Positions 17,115 through 26,174 of a DNA stretch of 64,000 nucleotides are shown here, piece by piece. Origin of the DNA: Spirosoma oryzicola (GTDB lineage: Bacteria; Bacteroidota; Bacteroidia; Cytophagales; Spirosomataceae); assembly GCF_021233055.1 (NCBI RefSeq), contig NZ_CP089538.1, positions 3,364,501 through 3,428,500 of the forward strand, given 5' to 3'. A program made the position numbers and the translations under genes. The notes under the pieces are model-generated. The model did not search any database. It saw only the letters and a list, made by a program, of their open reading frames with translations, and had not been told where the DNA came from. The stretch's first letter is position 1; every line of letters starts with the position of its first letter.

Positions 17115-18671
17115 TCACTTGCCGCCAGCCAGTCCCTTGCCAGATACATCGGGCTGTTTTTCCAGTTCGGCACCATTCCAATTTAAGCGAGCCACTCGTC
17201 CCTGGCTGTTCAGTATAAAGCTGACGGGATCATGCCCATTCCAGAATTGGTCATAAGCTAACCGGAAAGTATCAAAATGCCAGTGAGCGAGCGTTCCCGT
17301 CATTGCGTTATTTATCGAAATATGAAGCTTACTATCCTTTATCGTTACGGTTGCGTTTCCATACAGTGGACTATTGTAGCTCCCCACATAAGCCGTCAGC
17401 GGAAGTGACGGATTTGTGTTGCGAACCCGCGTGCTATCGGCTTTCCGCTCGGCAGCTTTTGCCCGTTGCCGGATACCGCCGTAGAGTTGTCGAAACTCAG
17501 TGCTCCAGTCGTGGGATACCCCTAGCGCAAACTCGTCGAAAGCCCGGTACATAATTGCATGACGCAGTTCGGTATGATCAAGGTTTCCCTGCACGTATAC
17601 AGCTAGCTTATGATCGGGCAATTGCGCGTGAATAGCGATCATACCAGTCAGGCTACCCGTATGAAGATTAATTCGATGTCCTCGGTAATCGTGTTGAAAC
17701 CAGCCCAAACCGTAGGTTTTCCAAACCGGTTTTGTCAGTTGTTGAGTCGGATAAAACTGGCTGTCGGTCACCAACGTTTGTGGTTTCAATAACTCGGCCC
17801 AGGTCGCTGGTTTCAACAGCGTTTTTCCCCCATACCGGCCACTATCCAGCATACACTGCATCCAGGCGGCTATATCATCCGGACACGTCCACGCCGAACC
17901 CGCTGGCCCAATGGCATCGACTAATTCCTCTTCCGTCCGGCTATCTACCAATCGAATGGTATCATTGATCTGAATGTGCGGCCTGGCCCGGTTCGCATCG
18001 GTTACCTGCCGGACCAGAGCCTGTGTACGGCGCATGTTGAGTGGTTCGAAAATTCGCTTGTGGATAAAGGTTTCCCATGGCATGCCACTTACTTTTTCCA
18101 CCACTTTTCCGGCAGCCAGATACATGATGTTCTGGTAAATAAAACCCGACCGGAATGAATACACGGGTTTAACAAAGCGCATTCGGTGTAGAATTTCGTC
18201 GGACGGAATCTGCATGGCTGTCCACAGATAATCCGCATTACCGACGCCCGTGTTGTGAATGAGCAGATCGCGCACCCGCAGTTCACGGGTTACTGCCGGA
18301 TCGTACAGTTGAAAATCCGGCAGGTAATTGATGACCGGATCGTCCCAGCGAAGTTTACCTTCGTCAACCAACATACCCAGACAGGCAGCTGTCATAGCTT
18401 TAGTAGTCGAAGCCATCGCGAAAAGCGTTTCTGTATTTATCGGCTCGGTTTTACCTGCTTCGCGAACACCATACCCTTTCTTAAACAAAACCCGACCGTC
18501 TTTGACAACCGTCACAGTGAGCCCAGGCACCTGCCAGTCGCGAACGGCCTGTTGTACGTAGCGATCGAAGCGTCCTGTGGGGTCAACCGAAGCCTTTCTG
18601 GACTGAGCAACAAGAGCATGTTGAGGTACGTTTCCGAGAATAACCAATAAAAAAAGGTATAAAGTCCGCAT
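17115..18671 (-). CDS. Serine hydrolase (class C beta-lactamase fold) with C-terminal DUF3471-like domain
   Basis: Exported penicillin-binding-protein-like esterase or peptidase, 518 residues, with a signal peptide ending about residue 22 (HALVAQ). The nucleophile motif is AMASTTKAMT, Ser88 and Lys91 (SxxK). The second motif is IYQN (YxN) near residue 185, and NLHTGSLTG supplies the third (KTG-like, here HTG). The last 110 residues include AYVGSYNSPLYGNATV, typical of the beta-barrel domain found after such hydrolases. The substrate is unknown; beta-lactamase activity should not be assumed. It stands alone, convergent with nothing close and divergent from the M28 peptidase. Confidence 0.9.
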   Translation of the reverse strand: MRTLYLFLLVILGNVPQHALVAQSRKASVDPTGRFDRYVQQAVRDWQVPGLTVTVVKDGRVLFKKGYGVREAGKTEPINTETLFAMASTTKAMTAACLGMLVDEGKLRWDDPVINYLPDFQLYDPAVTRELRVRDLLIHNTGVGNADYLWTAMQIPSDEILHRMRFVKPVYSFRSGFIYQNIMYLAAGKVVEKVSGMPWETFIHKRIFEPLNMRRTQALVRQVTDANRARPHIQINDTIRLVDSRTEEELVDAIGPAGSAWTCPDDIAAWMQCMLDSGRYGGKTLLKPATWAELLKPQTLVTDSQFYPTQQLTKPVWKTYGLGWFQHDYRGHRINLHTGSLTGMIAIHAQLPDHKLAVYVQGNLDHTELRHAIMYRAFDEFALGVSHDWSTEFRQLYGGIRQRAKAAERKADSTRVRNTNPSLPLTAYVGSYNSPLYGNATVTIKDSKLHISINNAMTGTLAHWHFDTFRLAYDQFWNGHDPVSFILNSQGRVARLNWNGAELEKQPDVSGKGLAGGK

Positions 18672-18809
18672 GGCTTATTATTTATTTGGCCAATATACCA
18701 TTTTGTTGCCTCGCGTAATGAGCAGAGTTACAAGATTTTGTGTCATCTAACCAACTAATCCTATACGGTATCTAGCTTGTACCGACGCACAGGGTATTTT
18801 GTCACTGCG

Positions 18810-18817
18810 TAAATTTG
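18810..18817 (+). promoter_or_regulatory. -7 promoter element of the M28 peptidase gene
   Basis: TAAATTTG matches TAnnTTTG, 33 bases before the chosen ATG at 18850. No clear -33 element was found, so support is moderate. Its position also argues against the upstream TTG at 18799 as the start. Confidence 0.45.
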
Positions 18818-18849
18818 CTTTCACCCAATCATCAACGTATACCGAAACA

Positions 18850-20361
18850 ATGATCTATTTAAACTACAGACGAATGCGGTACTTATTCGCTGGTGTAGCT
18901 ACGCTCATAGCGCTCTCCGTCCCGATGAGTAGCTTCGCTCAGTCAAAAGCTGGTGCTGTCAAGTCTGCCAATGCTGCGTCGGCCATCAAGGAAAGCGACA
19001 TCAAACGCGACTTGTTTGCCTTGGCCGGTGATCACTTCAGGGGCCGCGAAGGAGGTTCGCTGGACGAGTTGAAAGCGTCCGTCTGGATTGCGGACCAGCT
19101 TCGGGCAATGGGTCTCCAACCCGCTGGTGACGACGGTACTTTTTTCCAGTTCTTTCATATTCAGCGTACCCGCATCACCGAAACCAGCCGGCTGAATATA
19201 GGCGCTCATCAGCTCGTACACGGACAGGATGCCTTTATTCTGGCTCCGGCCATTGCCTCCGTCGATGCCCCACTGGTGTTTGTCGGTAAAGGTACACCCG
19301 AAGAACTGGCAAAAGTCGATGTAAAAGGCAAAGCCGTAGCGCTGGAATTTTCGGGAACGCCCCCGTCGGAGTTGAGCTACCGCCGGTTTCTGTTCGGTAC
19401 CATGAGCCGACGGGCCGCCGAACTCGTGAAAGCGGGAGCGCTGGCCGTTATCTGGGTTTCGGATAAAGCTGCTCAATTTTACTTCGACAACTGGACGACT
19501 GGTCTCGAACGGGGACGGTACGATCTACCCGGTGGTCCGAATACGCGCGTCTTTTCGCAAGCGCCAACCCTGTGGCTTCCTTCCAGCGCTTTGGAATGGA
19601 TTAAACAACCCGGCCAGCAGTTTACCAACATCGTGAACGTCGAAAGCTTCAACTATCCGTCGGTCAACATTGTCGCTAAAGTACCCGGAACGGACCCGAA
19701 GCTTAAAGATGAATACGTGTTGTTCAGCACCCACCAGGATCACGACGGCGTTCGCCGGGCGATTGCCGGTGACTCGATCTGGAACGGAGCCGACGATAAT
19801 GCGAGCGGTTGTGTGGCGACGATGGCGATTGGTCGGGCGTTTGCGAAACAGCCCGGCAAGCGGTCGGCGTTGTTTGTTTTTCACGGTGCCGAAGAACGAG
19901 GACTGCTCGGCTCTCGCTACTACGTCGAAAAACCAACCGTTCCTAAAGGTTCTATCGTGGCCGTATTAAACGCCGAGATGATTGGCCGCAACGCACCCGA
20001 TAGTGCCTGTATTCTGGGCCAGCAACCTCCGCATCGCAACTCAACGGATCTGGTCAACGCGGCTCTGGCGGTCAATCAGGCCGATGCGCATTTCAAACTG
20101 GATACGCTGTGGGATAAGCCCGAACATCCCGAAGGCTGGTATTTCCGAAGCGATCACCTGCCCTACGCCCGCGCCAACGTACCGGCCATTGCGTTCACAA
20201 CGCTGCTTCATAAGGACTACCATACACCCAAAGATGAGCCAGACCGCATCAACACGGCGAAAGTAACCCGGATTGCCCGCTGGATTTACCTTACTGGCTG
20301 GGATGTCGCCAACCGCCCGCAACGTGTGCGGGTAGACGAAGGGTTTAAGTTAGAGCGCTAA
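18850..20361 (+). CDS. M28-family zinc metallopeptidase, exported
   Basis: Aminopeptidase-type di-zinc hydrolase, 503 residues from the ATG at 18850 (a later ATG at 18874 is possible). The signal peptide ends at SSFAQ. A protease-associated-type region lies at about 100-220. The zinc ligands follow the M28 order: FSTHQDHDG (His/Asp), NGADDNASG (bridging Asp), HGAEERGLLGS (Glu-Glu), an Asp in the RSDHLPYA region and the final His in HKDYHTPKDEPDRI. All key residues are therefore present. It probably acts in the periplasm or outside the cell on peptides. A 21-bp perfect terminator hairpin follows. Confidence 0.93.
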   Translation: MIYLNYRRMRYLFAGVATLIALSVPMSSFAQSKAGAVKSANAASAIKESDIKRDLFALAGDHFRGREGGSLDELKASVWIADQLRAMGLQPAGDDGTFFQFFHIQRTRITETSRLNIGAHQLVHGQDAFILAPAIASVDAPLVFVGKGTPEELAKVDVKGKAVALEFSGTPPSELSYRRFLFGTMSRRAAELVKAGALAVIWVSDKAAQFYFDNWTTGLERGRYDLPGGPNTRVFSQAPTLWLPSSALEWIKQPGQQFTNIVNVESFNYPSVNIVAKVPGTDPKLKDEYVLFSTHQDHDGVRRAIAGDSIWNGADDNASGCVATMAIGRAFAKQPGKRSALFVFHGAEERGLLGSRYYVEKPTVPKGSIVAVLNAEMIGRNAPDSACILGQQPPHRNSTDLVNAALAVNQADAHFKLDTLWDKPEHPEGWYFRSDHLPYARANVPAIAFTTLLHKDYHTPKDEPDRINTAKVTRIARWIYLTGWDVANRPQRVRVDEGFKLER

Positions 20362-20381
20362 AGCAAGACGTGTGATACTAT

Positions 20382-20426
20382 AAAAGCAGAACGGCGTAAC
20401 TTAGAAAGTTACGCCGTTCTGCTTTT
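20382..20426 (+). terminator. Terminator of the M28 peptidase gene
   Basis: A 21-bp perfect stem (20382-20402 with 20406-20426) with a three-base loop starts 20 bases after the stop codon. Its right arm ends in four Ts and its left arm begins with four As. Confidence 0.85.
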
Positions 20427-20677
20427 CCTGCTCACCAGCGAATCAGCATGATCAGTTATGCCGCATGTCTACCATGAACGCCATCAACATTGACGGATCA
20501 ATGACCGGCTACTCGTCAGTTAAAAAATAAGCTACTCAAGAAAGTGTTGGAGTTGGCAAAGAAGCCGTCGCTTAAATAACGATAAGATGATCAGATCTTC
20601 TTTAAATAACCTAATTTGGGACTTCGTTTTTTACCGGAACGGTATTACAGACAATCACTCACTTTAGTTGACGCGCG

Positions 20678-21850
20678 ATGCTGCTTTTTTACCGGAAACT
20701 TATCCTATATACGTTGACGCTGGCTACTTTGTCGGCCTGCCATCGACAACCTTCCTCATCAACGATCTATTTCCCAGCCAAAGGCAACAACTGGACCCAC
20801 GTTTCCCCTGAGAAAGCGGGTATGGACCCAACGTTGCTGAATGAGGCTGTCGCATTCGCCAAGACGCAGGAAACCACGCAGATGACGCCCAACTTCTCAA
20901 CGCAGGAAGAAATTTTCGGTAAGCTACTCGGCCCAATGCCCAGCAGCCGGGCGGCTACGAATGGGATTGTACTGCGGCACGGCTACATCGTGGCCGAATG
21001 GGGCGACACGCAACGGCCCGATCCGACCTATAGCGTAGCCAAAAGCGTTTTGTCGACCGTAACGGGTATCACCGTCGAGCGCGGTATGATTCCGAATGTG
21101 CATGACCCAGTCGCTACGCTTATTCGCGATGGCGGCTACGATTCGGATCAAAACAAAGCGATCACCTGGGAGCATCACCTACAACAAACCAGCGAATGGG
21201 AAGGCAGCCTGTGGGGTAAAAACAGTGATTTTGTCGGAAAAGAAGCGTTTGGAAAAGGAGAACGTAAGCCTCGTACGCTCCAGAAACCCGGCTCCTATTA
21301 TGAGTACAACGACGTACGGATCAATCGACTGGCGTTGTCGCTACTGCGTTTGTGGAAGAAACCTATTCCCGACGTTGTACGCGACGAGATTATGAACCCG
21401 ATTGGCGCGTCGGACACCTGGCGTTACATCACCTACCCGACTGCTGTCGCCGATGTCGATGGTAAATCAATGCCCTCGGTTAGTGGCGGTACCCGCTGGG
21501 GTGGTGGCTTGTGGATCAACACCCGCGACGAAGCCCGGTTTGGTTATCTCTTTTTACGGCAGGGTCGTTGGGGCAACCGTCAGATCGTTTCGTCTGATTG
21601 GGTAAAGCAGGCGACTTCGCCGAGCCCTGTTGGCCCAGATTACGGCTACTTATGGTGGCTCAACACAGGCACCAGCTCGACGGGCAAGAAAGCCTGGCCC
21701 GACGCACCGACCACTAGTTTCGCGGCTCTGGGTGCAGGGTCAAACACCATCTGGGTAGATCCTGAGCACGATATTGTCATCGTCTGGCGATGGCACAACG
21801 GCAGTCCGAATGAATTGATTAAACGTGTACTAGCCGCCGTTAAAGAATAA
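20678..21850 (+). CDS. Serine hydrolase (beta-lactamase fold), lipoprotein
   Basis: A 390-residue hydrolase with a lipoprotein signal: hydrophobic N-terminus then LSAC, Cys21 as the lipidation site. The SxxK motif is TYSVAKS (Ser119, Lys122) and the YxN motif is YEYND (about residue 207). The region SGGTRWGGGLWINTRDEARFG is typical of the group, and LGAGSNTIWVDPEHDIVIVWRW closes the fold. It differs from the other serine hydrolase in this window by lacking the C-terminal extra domain. Likely location is the periplasmic face of a membrane or the cell surface. Substrate unknown. Confidence 0.9.
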   Translation: MLLFYRKLILYTLTLATLSACHRQPSSSTIYFPAKGNNWTHVSPEKAGMDPTLLNEAVAFAKTQETTQMTPNFSTQEEIFGKLLGPMPSSRAATNGIVLRHGYIVAEWGDTQRPDPTYSVAKSVLSTVTGITVERGMIPNVHDPVATLIRDGGYDSDQNKAITWEHHLQQTSEWEGSLWGKNSDFVGKEAFGKGERKPRTLQKPGSYYEYNDVRINRLALSLLRLWKKPIPDVVRDEIMNPIGASDTWRYITYPTAVADVDGKSMPSVSGGTRWGGGLWINTRDEARFGYLFLRQGRWGNRQIVSSDWVKQATSPSPVGPDYGYLWWLNTGTSSTGKKAWPDAPTTSFAALGAGSNTIWVDPEHDIVIVWRWHNGSPNELIKRVLAAVKE

Positions 21851-21982
21851 ATCCGTGCCAATAGGCTTGCTTTTTCGGATGAATCCGTTGCAAGTATATA
21901 GTAAAAACATACCGTCTAGTCAACTAGTTAACCAACGGGTATAGTTCTTAGTTGTCTTTAATGTAGTGACACAGTTTAGCAC

Positions 21983-21990
21983 TATTTTTG
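21983..21990 (+). promoter_or_regulatory. -7 promoter element of the GH63-type gene
   Basis: TATTTTTG matches TAnnTTTG, about 40 bases before the ATG at 22031. No convincing -33 element was seen. Confidence 0.45.
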
Positions 21991-22030
21991 ACTCCATCAA
22001 ACTACCAGATCTCACCTACCGTACAGCACA

Positions 22031-24706
22031 ATGCCAACAGCAGAACGCGAACGAATTTACGAACGAGCCGATAACAAAGGCTGGAAAAAGTGGGGACCTT
22101 ATCTTTCCGAACGGGCCTGGGGAAGCGTCCGCGAAGATTATAGCCCTTACGGTGACGCATGGAACTACGTCACGCACGACATGGCACGATCCCGCGCTTA
22201 CCGATGGGGAGAAGAAGGGATCGGTGGCTTTTCGGATAACAAAGGCCATATCTGCTTCTCACTTGCCTTCTGGAATCACAAAGATAACATCATCAAAGAA
22301 AGACTCTTTGGCCTGTCGGGACCGGAGGGGAACCATGGTGAGGACGTAAAGGAGCTGTATTATTATCTGGATAGTACGCCCACGCACTCATACATGAAAA
22401 TGCTGTACAAGTATCCGCAGCAGGAATTTCCGTATAACCGTCTCGTTATCGAAACATCGCGCCGGGGAAGGCACGACCCGGAGTTCGAATTGCTGGACAC
22501 CGGGATTTTCGACCGGGATGAGTACTTCGATATCTTTATTGAATACGCCAAAGCCGATCAGAACGACTGGCTTGTGACCGTAACCGCACATAACCGTTCG
22601 GCGCAGACGGCCCCGCTTACGCTGCTACCCACGATATGGTTTCGGAATACCTGGGCCTGGGGCTATGAGCAGTACAATGCTCGGCCAATGCTCAACGGCA
22701 TTGGCAATAAACAGATTGAGGTCAATCATAAGCAGCTAGGGAAGTATAAACTCTACTGCGAGGACGCCGACGCTTTGCTGTTTTGCGACAATGACACGAA
22801 TACCGACCGGCTCTATGGCCGGCCGAACGTGGCGAAGTACCCAAAAGATGCCATCAACAACTTCATTGTCTCCGGCGGTAAGAAGAGCTTCATCAATCCG
22901 AATCAGATTGGCACCAAAGCGTCGGCGCAATACACCCGGCAGATTCCGGCAGGTGGTAGCGTTACCATACGCTTACGATTCAGTGACCAAACGCTTCTCA
23001 GCCAGCCTTTCGGCGATTTCGACGAAATATGGAACAAACGGCTGCAAGAAGCTGATGCTTTTTACGGTGAGTTACAAAAAAACGTAACCGATCCCGAACT
23101 GCTGTCTATTCAGCGGCAAGCCTACGCGGGTATGCTCTGGAATAAGCAGTTCTATTACTACAACGTCAACGAGTGGCTCAAAGGGGACCCAAAAATGCCT
23201 GTTCCTTTTCAGGGGCGCGTCTACGCGCGCAACGAAGGCTGGCGGCATATGTACACGGCCAACATCCTGTCGATGCCCGACAAATGGGAATACCCGTGGT
23301 TTGCCGCCTGGGATCTGGCGTTCCATACCCTGACGCTGGCCCGACTTGATCCGCATTTTGCCAAGCGACAACTGGCCGTTATTCTGCGGGAGTATTACAT
23401 GCACCCGAACGGTCAGATTCCGGCTTACGAATGGAATTTTGGGGACGTAAACCCACCTGTCCACGCCTGGGCAACCTGGAAAGTATACGAAATCGACCGC
23501 GACCTCAATGGTGTGGGCGATGTGGGTTTTCTGGAACGGGTTTTCCATAAACTTCTGCTCAATTTTACGTGGTGGGTCAACCGGAAAGACGTAGCAGGAA
23601 ACAACATCTTCGGTGGTGGCTTCCTCGGGCTGGATAACATTGGGGTATTCGACCGCTCACAACCGCTACCGATGGGCGGTCGCATCGAGCAGGCTGACGG
23701 TACTGGCTGGATGGCAATGTATACGCTTAATATGCTGCGGATTGCCTGCGAAATTTCCTTGACTCGTCCTTCCTATCAGGACATGGCCAGTAAGTTTTTC
23801 GAGCACTTCCTGCACATTGCCTCAGCGATGAACAACCTGGGCAAGCAAAATATAAGCCTGTGGGATGAAGTCGATCAGTTCTATTACGACGTGCTGCACA
23901 CGCCTGACCAGAATGCCCGACTGCTTAAAATCCGCTCGATGGTCGGCTTGATTCCTTTGTTTGCCGTTGAGATTCTGGATGAAGAATTACTGTCTAAACT
24001 GCCTGATTTCAAACGGCGTGTCGAATGGGTCTTGACGAACCGACCTGATCTGGCGTCGCTTATTTCACGTTGGCACGAGCCGGGCAAAGGCGAAACGCAC
24101 CTGCTGAGTTTGCTGCGAGGACACCGGATGAAAATGATTCTCAAACGGATGTTCGATGAAACTGAGTTTTTATCCGACTACGGTATCCGTGCCCTCTCGA
24201 AGTATCACGAACAAACTCCTTATCAGTTTGAGTTGAACAGCGAGATATTCCAGGTACGCTACGTTCCGGCTGAGTCTGAAATGAGTATGTTCGGCGGTAA
24301 TTCCAACTGGCGGGGACCAATATGGTTTCCGGTGAATTTTCTGCTGGTCGATGCGTTGCTGAAGTTTTATCAGTACTACGGCGATGACTTTGAGATCGAG
24401 TACCCAACCAATTCGGGACAGGTCATGAGCATTAAGGAAGCGACCGTACTGCTCACGGAACGGCTGATCAACATTTTCCGTCGGGGTGCAGATGGTCGGG
24501 TTCCGGCTTACGGGTATGACGAAAAAATGCAGCACGATAAGAATTTCCAGGGGCTTTACTTATTCTACGAGTATTTCCACGGCGACTTGGGGGCGGGCCT
24601 GGGGGCCAACCACCAGACCGGCTGGACGGGGTTGGTAGCTGACCTGATCGAATACTGGTACAAGTATCAACCGGAAAATGCCTTGACGGAAACCATTGAT
24701 AAATAG
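22031..24706 (+). CDS. GH63/MGH1-type glycoside hydrolase (glucosidase-like)
   Basis: An 891-residue enzyme with no signal peptide, so probably cytoplasmic. The N-terminal half is a beta-sandwich-like region beginning WGPYLSERAWGSVREDYS. The (alpha/alpha)6 barrel has MYTANILSMPDKWEYPWFAAWDLAFH, split around a family core near residue 420, and GQIPAYEWNFGDVNPPVHAW. The C-terminal end includes GANHQTGWTGLVADLI. These are typical of bacterial proteins annotated as glucosidase in family GH63, which act on alpha-glucosides or mannosylglycerate-type substrates. The actual substrate is unknown. It stands as a single gene with a promoter element and a terminator. Confidence 0.88.
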   Translation: MPTAERERIYERADNKGWKKWGPYLSERAWGSVREDYSPYGDAWNYVTHDMARSRAYRWGEEGIGGFSDNKGHICFSLAFWNHKDNIIKERLFGLSGPEGNHGEDVKELYYYLDSTPTHSYMKMLYKYPQQEFPYNRLVIETSRRGRHDPEFELLDTGIFDRDEYFDIFIEYAKADQNDWLVTVTAHNRSAQTAPLTLLPTIWFRNTWAWGYEQYNARPMLNGIGNKQIEVNHKQLGKYKLYCEDADALLFCDNDTNTDRLYGRPNVAKYPKDAINNFIVSGGKKSFINPNQIGTKASAQYTRQIPAGGSVTIRLRFSDQTLLSQPFGDFDEIWNKRLQEADAFYGELQKNVTDPELLSIQRQAYAGMLWNKQFYYYNVNEWLKGDPKMPVPFQGRVYARNEGWRHMYTANILSMPDKWEYPWFAAWDLAFHTLTLARLDPHFAKRQLAVILREYYMHPNGQIPAYEWNFGDVNPPVHAWATWKVYEIDRDLNGVGDVGFLERVFHKLLLNFTWWVNRKDVAGNNIFGGGFLGLDNIGVFDRSQPLPMGGRIEQADGTGWMAMYTLNMLRIACEISLTRPSYQDMASKFFEHFLHIASAMNNLGKQNISLWDEVDQFYYDVLHTPDQNARLLKIRSMVGLIPLFAVEILDEELLSKLPDFKRRVEWVLTNRPDLASLISRWHEPGKGETHLLSLLRGHRMKMILKRMFDETEFLSDYGIRALSKYHEQTPYQFELNSEIFQVRYVPAESEMSMFGGNSNWRGPIWFPVNFLLVDALLKFYQYYGDDFEIEYPTNSGQVMSIKEATVLLTERLINIFRRGADGRVPAYGYDEKMQHDKNFQGLYLFYEYFHGDLGAGLGANHQTGWTGLVADLIEYWYKYQPENALTETIDK

Positions 24707-24719
24707 CAAATATCCTTAG

Positions 24720-24749
24720 ACAGCCGGGCGAACCCGGCTGTTCTTTGTT
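24720..24749 (+). terminator. Terminator of the GH63-type gene
   Basis: ACAGCCGGG (24720-24728) pairs with CCCGGCTGT (24733-24741) around a CGAA tetraloop, followed by TCTTTGTTT. It lies 13 bases after the stop. Confidence 0.85.
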
Positions 24750-24837
24750 TACGGCACACCAATAAATAAGTTCATCGTAGGCATTCAGGGCTATCCTTAT
24801 CAACTTTGCGGAAAATCGTCATTTGAGTTGCTTGCTT

Positions 24838-25398
24838 ATGTCTCCCCTTATCACCACCCGGTTGGCCTTATTACCCATTGATCTTCCGACTTACGATGCA
24901 CTTTTTGCGGGCTCAGACAAGCTGAGTCAGCATCTGGGCATTCGTGTTCCGGAGATTCTCAGCGAATTCGGCATGGACGGTTTTGAGTATACTTATACCA
25001 AACTGGCAGCGGATCAGAGCGAAGGTCCCTGGTGGCTTTATTTGTTTATTCACCGTGCCGATCAGGCGTTAATTGGTGTTGGCGGTTATAAAGGCAAGCC
25101 CGACGAAGCGGGTATGGTCGAGATTGGCTACGAAATCTACCCTCATTACCGGGGGCAAGGTCTGGCGACCGAAACCGCTCAGGGCCTGATCGACTGGGCT
25201 TTTGACCAGCCCGCCGTGACCATTGTTCAGGCGCACACCCTTGCCGAGATGAGTCCATCGGTGCGGGTGCTGGAAAAATGCGGCATGACATTTAATGATG
25301 CCTTCGACGATCCCAACGATGGCGCGGTATGGCAATGGCAGCTCAAACGATCTTACCGAGATCGGGCATCTATGGCTCTGCGCGCCCATCGTAAGTAA
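24838..25398 (+). CDS. GNAT-family N-acetyltransferase
   Basis: Cytosolic acetyl-CoA-dependent acetyltransferase, 186 residues from the ATG at 24838; a TTG five codons earlier is less likely. The opening SPLITTRLALLPI resembles the RimJ/RimL type. The acetyl-CoA loop is HYRGQGLATETAQGL (R/Q-x-x-G-x-A), preceded by EIGYEIYPHYRG. Near the end VRVLEKCGMTF is the usual GNAT motif B region. The acceptor, a protein N-terminus or small molecule, cannot be read from the sequence. It precedes the Sua5/YciO-type gene by 140 bases, which has its own promoter-like element. Confidence 0.88.
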   Translation: MSPLITTRLALLPIDLPTYDALFAGSDKLSQHLGIRVPEILSEFGMDGFEYTYTKLAADQSEGPWWLYLFIHRADQALIGVGGYKGKPDEAGMVEIGYEIYPHYRGQGLATETAQGLIDWAFDQPAVTIVQAHTLAEMSPSVRVLEKCGMTFNDAFDDPNDGAVWQWQLKRSYRDRASMALRAHRK

Positions 25399-25516
25399 CG
25401 CAGTAGTTACGGCAACCAACATACTTAAGAAGCATTCTACTCTGCGTAATTACTATGATAATCGTTCGATCCAGGCTTTACAGCAAGTTCATAATGCTAC
25501 TTTTCTAAACTTGCTG

Positions 25517-25524
25517 TATTTTTG
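25517..25524 (+). promoter_or_regulatory. -7 promoter element of the Sua5/YciO-type gene
   Basis: TATTTTTG matches TAnnTTTG, 15 bases before the ATG at 25539. The implied leader is under ten bases, which is short but seen in this phylum. Confidence 0.45.
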
Positions 25525-25538
25525 CGGGTTAATTTACC

Positions 25539-26087
25539 ATGACTACAAGCATCCGCGATATAGCTTACCAACTTCGGCAGAGCCAGCTCATAGCTCTGGC
25601 CGACGAAACGGGCTGGTCTGTAGCAGCCGATCCGACCAGCGACACAGCCGTTGCGCAACTGCTCACCCTTCGGCCACTTATTCCCACTGGTTTGCGGCCA
25701 ACCGTTGTTATCCAGAACACGGATCAGCTGGGGTTATATGTTGCTAAAGTACCGGACATCGCCTATGACCTGGTTGAGTTTGCGGAAAATCCGCTGACGG
25801 TCGTGTACGATCAGGGAAAGAACGTGTCAGCCCAGCTTTGGTCAACGGGAGAACCGGCATCATCAGCGGGCGAAATTGCCGTCCGGCGATCATTGAGCGC
25901 CGATGTGCAGCGACTTATCGGAAGTTTTGGCCGTGGCTTGTTAACGATTCCGTTCGAGTCGCTAAGACTACCAGCCGAAGCGGAGGCCATTGGTAAGGAG
26001 CACTTTGGTACACTACCGGCGATGCCCCGCAAACCACGGATCATGCGGCTTGGTATCAATGGCGAAGTAAGTTTTATTAGAAAGTAG
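25539..26087 (+). CDS. Divergent Sua5/YciO/YrdC (TsaC)-family protein
   Basis: A 182-residue protein with the length and order of TsaC-type domains, which make threonylcarbamoyl-AMP for the t6A modification of tRNA. Family-like stretches are ALADETGWSVAADPTSD (in place of the usual YPTDTVYGL region), LLTLRPLIPTG (the KxR/P region) and AENPLTVVYDQGK (in place of PGPxTxIL). Several normally invariant residues differ, so catalytic activity is doubtful. It may have a binding or regulatory role. It is followed 87 bases later by a CCA-type tRNA nucleotidyltransferase, which keeps the tRNA theme. Confidence 0.7.
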   Translation: MTTSIRDIAYQLRQSQLIALADETGWSVAADPTSDTAVAQLLTLRPLIPTGLRPTVVIQNTDQLGLYVAKVPDIAYDLVEFAENPLTVVYDQGKNVSAQLWSTGEPASSAGEIAVRRSLSADVQRLIGSFGRGLLTIPFESLRLPAEAEAIGKEHFGTLPAMPRKPRIMRLGINGEVSFIRK

Positions 26088-26174
26088 GGTTAGTTTTCAA
26101 CGTATAGGTTCTCGCAGTTTGCTACTATACCTGGCTGTTTGCAGACCGTATGCCGAAGACTGAATACCAGTATT

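Noticed and set aside
20427..20677. A possible gene or RNA in the 250 bases after the M28 terminator
   Set aside because: No start-stop frame, promoter match or structure of note was seen.
17115..21850. Antibiotic-resistance beta-lactamases
   Set aside because: Both proteins have the beta-lactamase fold, but belong to broad serine-hydrolase groups; one has an extra C-terminal domain and the other is a lipoprotein. Resistance cannot be claimed.
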